DNA from: SHZI01 sp049290495
GTDB taxonomy: Bacteria > Pseudomonadota > Gammaproteobacteria > Steroidobacterales > GCA-2729495
DNA length: 18,753 bases
Direction of reading: 5' to 3'
Assembly: GCA_049290495.1 (NCBI GenBank)
Contig: JBATNV010000058.1
Location: 1-18,753 of the forward strand
The notes beneath the pieces are model-generated. The model ran no database searches, was not told the origin of the DNA, and saw only the letters and a program-made list of their open reading frames with translations. Below, piece after piece: positions 6,375-13,976 of this stretch. Numbering within the stretch: position 1 is the first letter of the stretch; the number at the start of each line of letters is the position of its first letter. A program made the position numbers and the translations under genes.

Positions 6375-6910
6375 CCAGACTACATAAAGAATACGTCAGC
6401 ACCATGGTGCCGCAACTGCGTGAGCGGCTCGGTCTTGACAATGTGATGCAAGTGCCGCGGATCACCAAGATCACGCTGAATATGGGCGTGGGTGAGACGA
6501 TCACGGACAAGAAAGTCATCGAGAAGGCTGTGCAGGACATGACCAGCATTGCCGGTCAGAAGCCGCAGATCACGCTTGCGCGCAAATCCGTAGCAACCTT
6601 CAAGGTTCGTGAGGGTTATCCGGTGGGCTGCAAGGTCACCCTGCGTCGCGCTCGCATGTACGAGTTTCTCGACCGCCTGGTCAATATTGCCATTCCGCGT
6701 ATACGCGACTTCCGCGGACTGAACGGCCGGTCATTTGATGGCCGCGGCAACTACAGCATGGGCATCCAGGAACAGATAATCTTTCCGGAAATCGACTACG
6801 ACAAGATCGATACCATTCGTGGCATGGACATAACAATTACGACGACGGCTCGCACTGATGAACATGCGCGTGCCTTGCTTGAAGCTTTCAACTTTCCTTT
6901 CCGCAAGTGA
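6371..6910 (+). CDS. rplE: 50S ribosomal protein L5
   Basis: This 179-residue protein is the same length as E. coli L5. It binds 5S rRNA in the central protuberance and forms a bridge to S13. Diagnostic segments are QVPRITKITLNMGVGE, GYPVGCKVTLRRARMYEF, IPRIRDFRGLNGRSFDGRGN and IIFPEIDYDKID. The ATG at 6371 gives MTRLHKEY, close to the family start. A GTG at 6323 would add 16 residues that do not resemble L5 and has no binding site. No Shine-Dalgarno sequence is visible before 6371, and the start overlaps the minicistron stop as ATGA, so coupling is likely. Confidence 0.96.
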   Translation: MTRLHKEYVSTMVPQLRERLGLDNVMQVPRITKITLNMGVGETITDKKVIEKAVQDMTSIAGQKPQITLARKSVATFKVREGYPVGCKVTLRRARMYEFLDRLVNIAIPRIRDFRGLNGRSFDGRGNYSMGIQEQIIFPEIDYDKIDTIRGMDITITTTARTDEHARALLEAFNFPFRK

Positions 6911-6926
6911 CGGGATAAATCCGAAC

Positions 6927-7232
6927 ATGGCCAAGAAATCAATGGTTCTCCGCGATGAGAAGCGGGCAAAACTCGTTCAGCGCTATGCGAAGAAGCGCCA
7001 GGAACTGAAAGCCATCATCGCGAGTCCGAAGTCGCGTGCGGAAGACAAGCAAACGGCGCAGGACAAGCTGCAGTCCCTGCCGCGGGATTCGAGCCCGAGC
7101 CGCATGCGGAGCCGTTGCGCAATTACGGGAAGGTCGCGTGGTTACTACCAGAAGTTTGGTCTGTCACGCACCAAGCTTCGAGAGCTCACGCTGGCAGGCG
7201 AAATTCCTGGCATGCGCAAGGCCAGCTGGTAA
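6927..7232 (+). CDS. rpsN: 30S ribosomal protein S14, zinc-free type
   Basis: This 101-residue protein (E. coli 101) sits in the 30S head. It begins MAKKSMVLRDEKR and contains LPRDSSPSRMRSRC, KFGLSRTKLRE and the end GEIPGMRKASW. It lacks the paired CxxC zinc motifs of the short S14 form. GGGA about 12 bases upstream of the ATG at 6927 is a weak binding site. It lies 16 bases after rplE and 76 bases before rpsH; that gap holds a strong hairpin. Confidence 0.97.
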   Translation: MAKKSMVLRDEKRAKLVQRYAKKRQELKAIIASPKSRAEDKQTAQDKLQSLPRDSSPSRMRSRCAITGRSRGYYQKFGLSRTKLRELTLAGEIPGMRKASW

Positions 7233-7240
7233 ACGGATCA

Positions 7241-7272
7241 GCAACCCGGCCGGCCGACCCCGGCCAGGTTGC
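7241..7272 (+). promoter_or_regulatory. Very stable intercistronic hairpin, rpsN-rpsH
   Basis: GCAACC 7241-7246 pairs with GGTTGC 7267-7272, and GGCCGG 7248-7253 pairs with CCGGCC 7260-7265. The two stems are stacked across a single C-A mismatch. The loop is CCGACC. There is no T run after it, so it is not an intrinsic terminator. It lies 36 bases before the rpsH start. It could set relative expression or mRNA stability, or bind a regulator; none of these is shown. Confidence 0.7.
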
Positions 7273-7308
7273 AAACATAGAAGCAGACAGAAGCGAGTAA
7301 ACGAAACC

Positions 7309-7707
7309 ATGAGCATCTCCGATCCGATCGCCGATATGCTGACCCGCATTCGGAATGGCCAGAGGGTTTCCCTGCCTTCCGTAGCTATGCCTTCTTCGAC
7401 GAAGAAGGAGTCCATTGCGAAGGTGTTGCTGGATGAAGGCTATATCGCTTCGTATCGCGTAGAGCCGGGTGAAAACAACAAGCCGGTTCTGCAGATCGAA
7501 CTCAAGTATTTTGACGGACGCCCCGTGATCGATGAGATACGGCGTGTAAGCCGCTGTGGTCTGAGGATCTACCGGGGCAAGAGCGATGTGCCGAGGGTCC
7601 AGGGTGGCCTTGGAATAGCGATTGTCTCCACGTCGGCTGGTGTGATGAGCGACCGTGCGGCCCGCGCTGGCGGGCATGGCGGAGAAGTGCTCTGCATCGT
7701 TTCCTGA
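7309..7707 (+). CDS. rpsH: 30S ribosomal protein S8
   Basis: This 132-residue protein (E. coli 130) binds helix 21 of 16S rRNA and organises the central domain. The start MSISDPIADMLTRIRNGQ, the middle VSRCGLRIYRGK and the end VMSDRAARAGGHGGEVLC are typical. In E. coli S8 is the translational repressor of the spc operon. GCGAG about 10 bases upstream of the ATG at 7309 is the best binding-site candidate. Its mRNA is preceded by the hairpin at 7241-7272. Confidence 0.97.
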   Translation: MSISDPIADMLTRIRNGQRVSLPSVAMPSSTKKESIAKVLLDEGYIASYRVEPGENNKPVLQIELKYFDGRPVIDEIRRVSRCGLRIYRGKSDVPRVQGGLGIAIVSTSAGVMSDRAARAGGHGGEVLCIVS

Positions 7708-7739
7708 TGCAGGCTGAATACAAATCCGGGATGAACTAG

Positions 7740-8273
7740 ATGTCCAGAGTCGCAAAGAAACCTGTGCTGCTGCCCAAAGGGGTCGAGATGACCCAGGCGG
7801 CAGGTACGGTCAAGGTCAAGGGTCCGAAGGGCGAGCTCCTTTTGTCACTCAGCGCCGATGTGGAAGTGAGCATTGCCGATAATCAGGCCAATGTCAGCGT
7901 TCGCAAGTCAGAGCAGCGCGCGTGGGCCATTGCGGGCACTACCCGTGCGTTGCTCGCCAACATGGTTGAAGGCGTTTCGAAGGGCTTTGAGCGCAAGCTT
8001 GAACTGGTCGGCGTCGGCTACCGCGCACAGGCACAGGGCAAGAAGCTGAATCTGACACTTGGATTTTCCCATCCGGTCGCATATGCGGTGCCCGATGGCA
8101 TCACCATCGACACCCCGACCCAGACAGAAATCCTGATCAAGGGCGCGGACAAGCATCAGGTCGGCCAGGTTGCCGCCAATATCCGCAGTTATCGCCCGCC
8201 AGAGCCCTACAAAGGCAAGGGTGTGCGTTATTCCACAGAACGAGTTGTGCTGAAGGAGGCGAAGAAGAAATAG
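7740..8273 (+). CDS. rplF: 50S ribosomal protein L6
   Basis: This 177-residue protein is the same length as E. coli L6 and consists of two repeated domains near the factor-binding site. The start MSRVAKKPVLLPKGV, the domain junction GVSKGFERKLELVGVGYRAQ, and the C-terminal KQ-like segment GADKHQVGQVAANIRSYRPPEPYKGKGVRY are diagnostic. GGGATGA lies 8-14 bases upstream of the ATG at 7740. Confidence 0.97.
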   Translation: MSRVAKKPVLLPKGVEMTQAAGTVKVKGPKGELLLSLSADVEVSIADNQANVSVRKSEQRAWAIAGTTRALLANMVEGVSKGFERKLELVGVGYRAQAQGKKLNLTLGFSHPVAYAVPDGITIDTPTQTEILIKGADKHQVGQVAANIRSYRPPEPYKGKGVRYSTERVVLKEAKKK

Positions 8274-8317
8274 GTGGCGGGTTGAGTTCAACCAACACCC
8301 CTTGCTTCAGAAGCGCT

Positions 8318-8671
8318 ATGACCAAAAACGATAACAGACTGAGACGTGCCAGGCGGTCCCGGGCAAAGATTCGCGAGCTCGGCGTTGCCCGGCTCACGAT
8401 TCACCGGACTCCGCGGCATATGTACGCGCAGATCATCGGACCCGATGGCGGTACGGTGGTGGTTTCGGCGTCAACCTTGCAAAAGGAAGTGCGCGAGGCG
8501 CTCGACAGCACCGGCAACATCGCCGCTGCGGCGGTGGTTGGCCGGTCGATTGCCGAAAAGGCAAAGGCGGCCGGTGTCACACGCGTGGCGTTCGACCGTT
8601 CCGGTTTTCAGTATCACGGGCGCGTCAAGGCATTGGCTGAAGCGGCTCGCGAAAACGGCTTGGAGTTCTGA
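8318..8671 (+). CDS. rplR: 50S ribosomal protein L18
   Basis: This 117-residue protein is the same length as E. coli L18 and binds 5S rRNA together with L5. Markers are RLTIHRTPRHMYAQII, a basic N-terminal stretch (RLRRARRSRAK) and the end FDRSGFQYHGRVKALAEAA. I chose the ATG at 8318 rather than the upstream in-frame TTG at 8282, which adds 12 unrelated residues. The 44-base gap after rplF has a small hairpin (GGTTG 8280-8284 with CAACC 8289-8293). rpsE begins two bases after the stop. Confidence 0.96.
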   Translation: MTKNDNRLRRARRSRAKIRELGVARLTIHRTPRHMYAQIIGPDGGTVVVSASTLQKEVREALDSTGNIAAAAVVGRSIAEKAKAAGVTRVAFDRSGFQYHGRVKALAEAARENGLEF

Positions 8672-8673
8672 CA

Positions 8674-9201
8674 GTGGCGCGTAGACAGGAAGGATTGGGT
8701 CAGGCCCGCTCGGGTGAAGGCGACGACTATCTCGAGAAGCTCGTTGCAGTTAACCGCGTAGCCAAGGTCGTCAAGGGTGGTCGCCAGTTCGGTTTTACCG
8801 CGCTGACGGTCGTTGGCGACGGCAAGGGCAAGGTTGGCTTCGGTTACGGTAAGGCACGTGAGGTGCCTGCTGCGATCCAGAAGTCCATGCAGGCAGCACG
8901 TCGTAATCTGCGCACCGTAGCGCTGAAGAAAGACACGCTGTACTACGCACGGACTGGTAGTCACGGATCGACGCGCGTCTACATGCAGCCGGCGCTGGAC
9001 GGTACCGGAATTATCGCCGGTGGCGCAATGCGTGCAGTATTCGAGTGCGCCGGCGTACGTAACGTGCTGGCCAAGAGCCACGGCTCACGTAATCCGATCA
9101 ATGTGGTGCGCGCGACGATGAACGCGCTCAGTGACATGTACTCGCCAGAGACAATTGCAGCCAAGCGCGGCAAGACCCTGGCAGAAATCACCGGCACCTG
9201 A
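8674..9201 (+). CDS. rpsE: 30S ribosomal protein S5
   Basis: This 175-residue protein (E. coli 167) acts in decoding accuracy and lines the mRNA entry with S3 and S4. It starts at GTG 8674, two bases after rplR. The N-terminal loop VNRVAKVVKGGRQFGF is the region where spectinomycin-resistance changes map in other bacteria. GDGKGKVGFGYGKAREVPAA and GTGIIAGGAMRAVFE are family markers. The extra length is mostly a longer N-terminus (RRQEGLGQARSGEGDD). Confidence 0.97.
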   Translation: MARRQEGLGQARSGEGDDYLEKLVAVNRVAKVVKGGRQFGFTALTVVGDGKGKVGFGYGKAREVPAAIQKSMQAARRNLRTVALKKDTLYYARTGSHGSTRVYMQPALDGTGIIAGGAMRAVFECAGVRNVLAKSHGSRNPINVVRATMNALSDMYSPETIAAKRGKTLAEITGT

Positions 9202-9245
9202 GTCGAATTGACCAGAACTGCCGGATTCAAGGAAGCGGTGCGCTA

Positions 9246-9434
9246 ATGGCAAAGGCTAAGCAACTGAAAGTTACGCTCGTAAAGAGCAAGTTCGGTCGTC
9301 TCCCGAAGCATCGGGCCTGCGTGACAGGTCTCGGTCTGCGGCGGATGCACCACTCGGTTCTGGTCGATGACACGCCGGAAAATCGCGGCATGGTCAATCG
9401 CATTGCCTATATGTTGCGTGTAGAGCCGGCCTGA
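9246..9434 (+). CDS. rpmD: 50S ribosomal protein L30
   Basis: This 62-residue protein (E. coli 59) has the L30 core KQLKVTLVKSKFGRLPKHRA, followed by TGLGLRRMHHSVLVDDTPENRGM. L30 is a small 50S protein of the ferredoxin-like fold. AAGGAAG lies about 10 bases upstream of the ATG at 9246. Its place between rpsE and rplO is the standard one. Confidence 0.96.
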   Translation: MAKAKQLKVTLVKSKFGRLPKHRACVTGLGLRRMHHSVLVDDTPENRGMVNRIAYMLRVEPA

Positions 9435-9451
9435 GAGACAAGGAAGCAGAC

Positions 9452-9880
9452 ATGAAGCTGAACACGCTTAAGCCTGGATCAAGAAAGGCACCGAAACGCG
9501 TTGGTCGCGGCAGTTCCGCCGGCCAGGGAAAAACCTGCGGCCGCGGTCATAAGGGCCAATCGGCACGTGCAGGTGGCTATCACAAGGTTGGTTTCGAAGG
9601 CGGCCAGATGCCGCTGCAGCGCCGTCTGCCGAAGATCGGCTTTGTCTCACAGATGGTTGGTATGACCGCCGAAGTTCGTCTGCATGAGCTTGAGCGCGTA
9701 AAGGCCGAGGTAGTCGATCTGGCCAGCCTCAAGGGCGCCGGCATCGTGTCCCGGGAAGCTGAAAAGGCCAAGATAATTGCCTCCGGCAAGGTCACCCGGG
9801 CGGTCAAGGTGCGCGGCATCAAGGTCACGCCGGGTGCCCGCAAGGCTATTGAAGCGGCCGGCGGCAGCATCGAAGAATAA
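9452..9880 (+). CDS. rplO: 50S ribosomal protein L15
   Basis: This 142-residue protein (E. coli 144) is a late assembly protein with a long basic N-terminal arm. The arm includes VGRGSSAGQGKTCGRGHKGQ, then SARAGGYHKVGFEGGQMPLQ and RRLPKIGF. The C-terminal domain ends in IKVTPGARKAIEAAGGSIEE. AAGGA at 9440-9444 is 7 bases before the ATG. secY follows after 23 bases, as usual in the spc operon. Confidence 0.97.
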   Translation: MKLNTLKPGSRKAPKRVGRGSSAGQGKTCGRGHKGQSARAGGYHKVGFEGGQMPLQRRLPKIGFVSQMVGMTAEVRLHELERVKAEVVDLASLKGAGIVSREAEKAKIIASGKVTRAVKVRGIKVTPGARKAIEAAGGSIEE

Positions 9881-9903
9881 TTACAGGACCGACGGAATAC
9901 ATC

Positions 9904-11247
9904 GTGGCAAAAGGCGGAAAGGCAAATCCTGCAGCGACTCTCGGCGAGGCCCCGCGCTTCACCGAGCTGCGGCAGCGCCTGTTTTTCCTGCTCGGCGCTT
10001 TGGTGGTCTACCGTATCGGAACCTTTATTCCCGTTCCGGGCATAGATCCGCAAGCTCTGGCGCGGTTCTTTGAGCAGCAGTCCGGCACGATCCTTGCGAT
10101 GTTCAATATGTTCTCCGGTGGAGCATTGTCGCGGTTGAGCATTTTTGCACTCGGTGTGATGCCCTATATCTCGGCGTCGATCATCGTGCAGATGGCCGGC
10201 ATGGTCATCCCGCAGCTGAGCCAGTTGCGCAAGGAAGGCGAGTCCGGGCGTCGCAAGCTGACGCAATACACGCGCTTTGGTACGGTTGGTCTGGCCCTTG
10301 TCCAGTCGATCGGTGCGTCAGTTGCGCTGCAGAACCAGTCAGTGGTGATCAACCCTGGTCCGAGCTTTGTCTTCACGGCTACGATCACACTGGTTACCGG
10401 GACGATGTTCCTGATGTGGCTTGGCGAGCAGATTACCGAGCGCGGTCTGGGCAACGGTATTTCGATGATCATTCTGGCCAGCATTATCTCTGGTCTGCCG
10501 GCAGCCATTGGCGGCACTCTTGAACTCGTCAATACCGGCGAAATGAACCCGGCCATCGCGCTGATACTCGTCTTGCTGGTGGTTGCCGTCACCGCCTTCG
10601 TGGTATTCATGGAGCGCGGCCAGCGACGGATTACAGTCAATTATGCGCGCCGCCAGCAGGGCCGGCGCGTCTATGCCGGTCAGTCCAGTCATCTGCCCTT
10701 CAAGATCAATATGTCGGGCGTGATTCCGCCGATCTTTGCTTCAAGTATCATCCTGTTTCCGGCTACAATTGCCGGCTGGTTTGGTACTGCGCAGGGTTTT
10801 GGCTGGCTGCAGACGCTGTCCGCGGAACTCTCGCCTGGCCAACCGATCTACATCATGCTGTACGCAAGCATGATCATGTTTTTCTGCTTCTTCTATACGG
10901 CCCTGGTGTTTAATTCCCGCGAGACGGCCGACAACCTGAAGAAGAGTGGTGCGTTTATACCCGGTATCCGGCCGGGGCAGCAGACTTCCGAGTACATCGA
11001 CAAGGTGCTCACGCGGCTGACCTTCTGGGGCGGCCTTTATGTGGTGGCAGTATGTATGCTGCCTGAGTTCATGATTCTCTACTGGCGGGTTCCGTTCTAT
11101 TTCGGCGGCACCTCGCTGATGATCATCGTGGTCGTTACGATGGACTTCATGGCGCAGTTACAGGCGCACACGATGTCACATCAATACGACAGCATGCTGA
11201 AGAAGGCCAATTTCAGCGGCATTGGACGGGCTGGTCAGATCCGTTAA
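9904..11247 (+). CDS. secY: Protein translocase subunit SecY
   Basis: This 447-residue inner-membrane protein (E. coli 443) forms the protein-conducting channel with SecE and SecG and works with SecA or the ribosome. It has ten hydrophobic segments. The plug region lies at about residues 62-75 (FNMFSGGALSRLS follows TM1). The cytoplasmic loop with FIPGIRPGQQT carries Arg356, equivalent to the Arg357 needed for SecA activity in E. coli. The conserved GLGNGISMII lies near 181. The start is GTG at 9904; AGGA about 15 bases upstream is weak. Confidence 0.98.
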   Translation: MAKGGKANPAATLGEAPRFTELRQRLFFLLGALVVYRIGTFIPVPGIDPQALARFFEQQSGTILAMFNMFSGGALSRLSIFALGVMPYISASIIVQMAGMVIPQLSQLRKEGESGRRKLTQYTRFGTVGLALVQSIGASVALQNQSVVINPGPSFVFTATITLVTGTMFLMWLGEQITERGLGNGISMIILASIISGLPAAIGGTLELVNTGEMNPAIALILVLLVVAVTAFVVFMERGQRRITVNYARRQQGRRVYAGQSSHLPFKINMSGVIPPIFASSIILFPATIAGWFGTAQGFGWLQTLSAELSPGQPIYIMLYASMIMFFCFFYTALVFNSRETADNLKKSGAFIPGIRPGQQTSEYIDKVLTRLTFWGGLYVVAVCMLPEFMILYWRVPFYFGGTSLMIIVVVTMDFMAQLQAHTMSHQYDSMLKKANFSGIGRAGQIR

Positions 11248-11271
11248 GAAACTGGCCACAGGAGTAGATAT

Positions 11272-11385
11272 ATGAAAGTCCGGGCATCAGTGAAGAAGAT
11301 CTGCAGAAACTGCAAGATCGTTCGGCGCAATCGCGTGGTGCGGGTGATCTGCAGCGATCCCCGTCACAAGCAGCGTCAGGGTTAA
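11272..11385 (+). CDS. rpmJ: 50S ribosomal protein L36, zinc-ribbon type
   Basis: This 37-residue protein begins MKVRASVKKICRNCK and ends DPRHKQRQG. Cys11, Cys14, Cys27 and His32 are the four zinc ligands of the zinc-containing form. L36 packs against 23S rRNA near L6 and L16. AGGAG at 11260-11264 is 7 bases before the ATG, the clearest binding site in this part of the window. Its place between secY and rpsM matches E. coli. Confidence 0.96.
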   Translation: MKVRASVKKICRNCKIVRRNRVVRVICSDPRHKQRQG

Positions 11386-11413
11386 TGGCTCCGGTTACTG
11401 GAGAGCAGGTGTA

Positions 11414-11770
11414 ATGGCACGTATCGCTGGCATCAATATTCCCCCCAACAAGCATGTGGGGATTGCGTTAACGCATATTTTTGGCGTTGGGCGGCAGCGT
11501 GCCCTCGATGTCTGTGAAGCATCGGGTATCGCACCTGACGTCAAGGTCAAGGATCTGACCGAGCCGGAAGTCGAACGGATCCGTGGCGAAATTGCGCGGT
11601 TTCCCGTCGAAGGTGATCTGCGCCGCGAAGTATCCATGAGCATCAAGCGCCTCATGGATCTTGGGTGCTATCGGGGCATCCGCCATCGAAAGGGTCTGCC
11701 GATGCGAGGGCAGCGCACGCGCACCAACGCGAGGACTCGCAAAGGTCCGCGCCGGGCAATCAGAAGATAG
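11414..11770 (+). CDS. rpsM: 30S ribosomal protein S13
   Basis: This 118-residue protein (E. coli 118) sits at the top of the 30S head and contacts P-site tRNA through its basic tail. Markers are MARIAGINIPPNKHVGIALT, RLMDLGCYRGIRHRKGLP and the tail RGQRTRTNARTRKGPRR. It opens the alpha block. In E. coli, S4 represses this block by binding a pseudoknot around the rpsM start; I could not identify such a fold in the 28-base gap and the rpmJ end. GGAGAG at 11400-11405 and AGG at 11407-11409 are the likely binding site. Confidence 0.97.
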   Translation: MARIAGINIPPNKHVGIALTHIFGVGRQRALDVCEASGIAPDVKVKDLTEPEVERIRGEIARFPVEGDLRREVSMSIKRLMDLGCYRGIRHRKGLPMRGQRTRTNARTRKGPRRAIRR

Positions 11771-11772
11771 CT

Positions 11773-11798
11773 GGACGGTGATCGTCCCCGGTTTCCGG
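11773..11798 (+). promoter_or_regulatory. Two tandem hairpins in the rpsM-rpsK gap
   Basis: GGACG 11773-11777 pairs with CGTCC 11783-11787 over a five-base loop. Immediately after it, CCGG 11788-11791 pairs with CCGG 11795-11798 over TTT. No T run follows, so a terminator is unlikely. The gap is 65 bases, longer than the short spacer usual in enteric bacteria. Confidence 0.45.
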
Positions 11799-11835
11799 TG
11801 ATGACATCTTCTGCGACAGGATTTCAGAGAAATTT

Positions 11836-12270
11836 ATGGCACAAGAACCCGAAACACCAGATACCCCCGAAGCGGAAACTGCCGCTGCGGCTGCTAGCAA
11901 GGCGCGGAAGAAAGGCAAGCGGCATGTCGTCGAAGGCATCGCTCACATCCATTCCACGTTCAACAATACGATCATCACGATCACTGACCGGCAGGGCAAC
12001 ACGCTGAGCTGGGCAACGGCTGGTAGCTGCGGTTTCAAGGGCTCACGCAAGAGCACGCCGTTCGCAGCCCAGGTTGCTGCCGAGCGCGCTGGTCAGGCGG
12101 CCCTCGAGTACGGCGTCAAGGCGCTGGAGGTGCTGGTCAGCGGTCCGGGTCCCGGTCGTGAGTCGGCCGTCCGGTCGCTCAACGGTGTGGGTTTCCGCAT
12201 CGGCAACATTGAAGACATCACGCCTATTCCGCACAACGGCTGTCGTCCGCCGAAGAAGCGGCGCGTTTAA
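11836..12270 (+). CDS. rpsK: 30S ribosomal protein S11
   Basis: This 144-residue protein (E. coli 129) lies on the 30S platform near the Shine-Dalgarno helix. The core starts near residue 28 with RHVVEGIAHIHSTFNNTI, then GFKGSRKSTPFAAQVAAERA and GPGPGRESAVRSLN. The end IPHNGCRPPKKRRV holds Asn134-Gly135, the site that becomes isoaspartate in E. coli S11. The first 20 residues are an acidic, Pro/Ala-rich extension (EPETPDTPEAET then a run of Ala). AGAGA is the best upstream binding site. Confidence 0.96.
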   Translation: MAQEPETPDTPEAETAAAAASKARKKGKRHVVEGIAHIHSTFNNTIITITDRQGNTLSWATAGSCGFKGSRKSTPFAAQVAAERAGQAALEYGVKALEVLVSGPGPGRESAVRSLNGVGFRIGNIEDITPIPHNGCRPPKKRRV

Positions 12271-12281
12271 AGGTAAGAGTA

Positions 12282-12908
12282 ATGGCCAGATATCGTGGAC
12301 CCACTTGCAAACTCGCTCGCCGGGAAGGTACAGACCTCTTCCTGAAGAGTGGCATCAAACCGCTTGAGACCAAGTGCAAGCTGGAAACGCCTCCGGGAAC
12401 CAAGCAGCAGGCGACAAAGAAGTCGCGCCTGTCAGGTTATGGTCTCCAGCTGCGCGAAAAACAGAAGCTGCGACGCATGTATGGGGTGCTGGAGCGTCAG
12501 TTCCGCATTACCTATCAGAAGGCCTCGCAGATGAAGGGGTCGACAGGTGAAAACCTTCTCAGGCTTCTTGAGGGGCGGCTCGACAACGTGGTCTACCGGA
12601 TGGGGTTCGGGTCTACGCGTGCCGAAGCCCGTCAGTTGGTCAGCCACTGCGCGATCCTGGTCAACAAGCAGGTCGTAAATATTGCTTCCTACCAGGTTTC
12701 GGCTGGCGATACCGTTGAGGTACGTGAGCGATCCAGGCAGCAGCCGCGGATCAAGAACGCGATTGCCATGGCCAGCCAGGTCGGCTTTCCGGAATGGGTG
12801 CTGGTCGACGACAAGACCATGATCGGAACCCTGAAGTCGCTGCCGGCCCGGGAAGATATCCTGCCCGACGTGAACGAAAACCTCGTCGTCGAGCTGTATT
12901 CGAAGTAA
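12282..12908 (+). CDS. rpsD: 30S ribosomal protein S4
   Basis: This 208-residue protein (E. coli 206) starts 16S 5'-domain assembly and affects decoding fidelity. It begins MARYRGPTCKLARREGTDLF. The S4 RNA-binding domain at about residues 98-160 includes RLDNVVYRMGFGSTRAEARQ and VNKQVVNIASYQV. The end NENLVVELYSK is typical. It has single cysteines rather than a full zinc cluster. AAGG at 12270-12273 with AGAG at 12276-12279 precedes the ATG. In E. coli S4 is the alpha operon repressor and also an antitermination factor. Confidence 0.97.
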   Translation: MARYRGPTCKLARREGTDLFLKSGIKPLETKCKLETPPGTKQQATKKSRLSGYGLQLREKQKLRRMYGVLERQFRITYQKASQMKGSTGENLLRLLEGRLDNVVYRMGFGSTRAEARQLVSHCAILVNKQVVNIASYQVSAGDTVEVRERSRQQPRIKNAIAMASQVGFPEWVLVDDKTMIGTLKSLPAREDILPDVNENLVVELYSK

Positions 12909-12943
12909 TTAATCAAGCCAACTAATCAAGAGTGGGTTCGCAT

Positions 12944-13948
12944 ATGCAACCATCAATCAGTGAGTTTCTGAAGCCACGTAACGTTCGCGTACAGGCCGAG
13001 ACCGGCAACCGCGCACGTATCGTGATCGAGCCCCTTGAGCGTGGCTTCGGCCATACGCTGGGTAACGCCCTTCGTCGCGTTCTGCTCTCGAGCATGCCCG
13101 GTGCGGCCATCGTTGAAGCCGAAATCGAAGGCGTACTTCATGAGTACACAAGCATTGAAGGTGTGCAGGAGGACGTGGTTGAAATCCTGCTTAACCTGAA
13201 GGGCGTCGCCCTGCGTATGCACGCGCGCGACCGCGTTGAACTGACCCTGCACCGCAAGGGCCCTGGTCCGGTCACGGCCGGCGACATCACGACTGATCAC
13301 GATGTGGAAGTCGTCAACCCGCGGCATGTCATCGCCAACCTGACCAATGCCGGTGAGCTGAAGATTCTCCTGGTCGTCGAACGTGGTCGTGGTTACCGGG
13401 CTGCTATCCAGCAGGTCGATGCTGAAGGCCAGACCACGTCGACGATTGGCCGTCTGCGCCTTGATGCCTCGTTCAGCCCGGTGCGCAAGGTGACCTATAC
13501 CGTTGAGGCAGCGCGCGTAGAGCAGCGTACGGACCTCGACAAGCTGGTGCTCGACGTGGAGACCAATGGCACCATCAATCCGGAAGATGCGATCCGGCGC
13601 GCTGGCACGATCCTCAAGGATCAGCTCGACGTATTCCTCGAACTGCGTGGCCAGGACGAAGCCGCTGCTTCGACCACCGAATCGCAGATCGAACCGATCC
13701 TGCTGCGTCCGGTCGATGAGCTGGAGTTGACAGTGCGGTCTGCAAACTGCCTCAAGGCGGAGAACATCAACTACATCGGTGATCTGGTCCAGCGCACCGA
13801 AGTCGAGTTGCTGCGCACGCCGAATCTCGGCAAGAAGTCGCTTACCGAGATCAAGGAAGTTCTCGAAAGCCATGGGCTGTCGCTCGGCATGCGTGTGGAG
13901 AGCTGGCCGCCGCCCGGTCTGCTCAAGCACGACGAGCAGGCAGCCTGA
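12944..13948 (+). CDS. rpoA: DNA-directed RNA polymerase subunit alpha
   Basis: This 334-residue protein (E. coli 329) is the scaffold of RNA polymerase. The N-terminal dimerisation domain has ERGFGHTLGNALRRVLLSS with Arg45, and later VEAARVEQRTDLDKLV. A linker at about 236-250 leads to the C-terminal domain. There, Arg265 and Asn268 (LTVRSANCLKAE) are the UP-element-contacting residues and keep E. coli numbering. I chose ATG 12944 because MQPSISEFLKPR is the family start; GTG at 12932 would add four residues. AGAGTGGG (12930-12937) serves as binding site. Confidence 0.97.
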   Translation: MQPSISEFLKPRNVRVQAETGNRARIVIEPLERGFGHTLGNALRRVLLSSMPGAAIVEAEIEGVLHEYTSIEGVQEDVVEILLNLKGVALRMHARDRVELTLHRKGPGPVTAGDITTDHDVEVVNPRHVIANLTNAGELKILLVVERGRGYRAAIQQVDAEGQTTSTIGRLRLDASFSPVRKVTYTVEAARVEQRTDLDKLVLDVETNGTINPEDAIRRAGTILKDQLDVFLELRGQDEAAASTTESQIEPILLRPVDELELTVRSANCLKAENINYIGDLVQRTEVELLRTPNLGKKSLTEIKEVLESHGLSLGMRVESWPPPGLLKHDEQAA

Positions 13949-13956
13949 GTAAACGC

Positions 13957-13976
13957 CCGGATCGGTATTGATCCGG
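13957..13976 (+). promoter_or_regulatory. Perfect 7-bp hairpin between rpoA and rplQ
   Basis: CCGGATC 13957-13963 pairs without mismatch with GATCCGG 13970-13976 across the loop GGTATT. It begins eight bases after the rpoA stop in a 59-base gap. No T run follows, so it is not a standard terminator. It may protect the rpoA 3' end or adjust the rplQ level; this is inference. Confidence 0.6.

Noticed and set aside
7254..7290. The rpsN-rpsH hairpin as an intrinsic terminator
   Set aside because: No T run follows the stem; the next bases are AAACATAGAAG.
8279..8293. Small hairpin GGTTG/CAACC before rplR as a regulatory site
   Set aside because: Five pairs only and no link to the start codon; too weak to claim.
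11386..11420. S4-type repressor pseudoknot at the rpsM start, as in the E. coli alpha operon
   Set aside because: I could not find nested complementary segments of adequate length around the start by eye.
12953..13930. Long open frame on the - strand opposite rpoA (about 325 codons)
   Set aside because: It mirrors rpoA almost exactly and has no domain or binding site of its own; it is a coding shadow.
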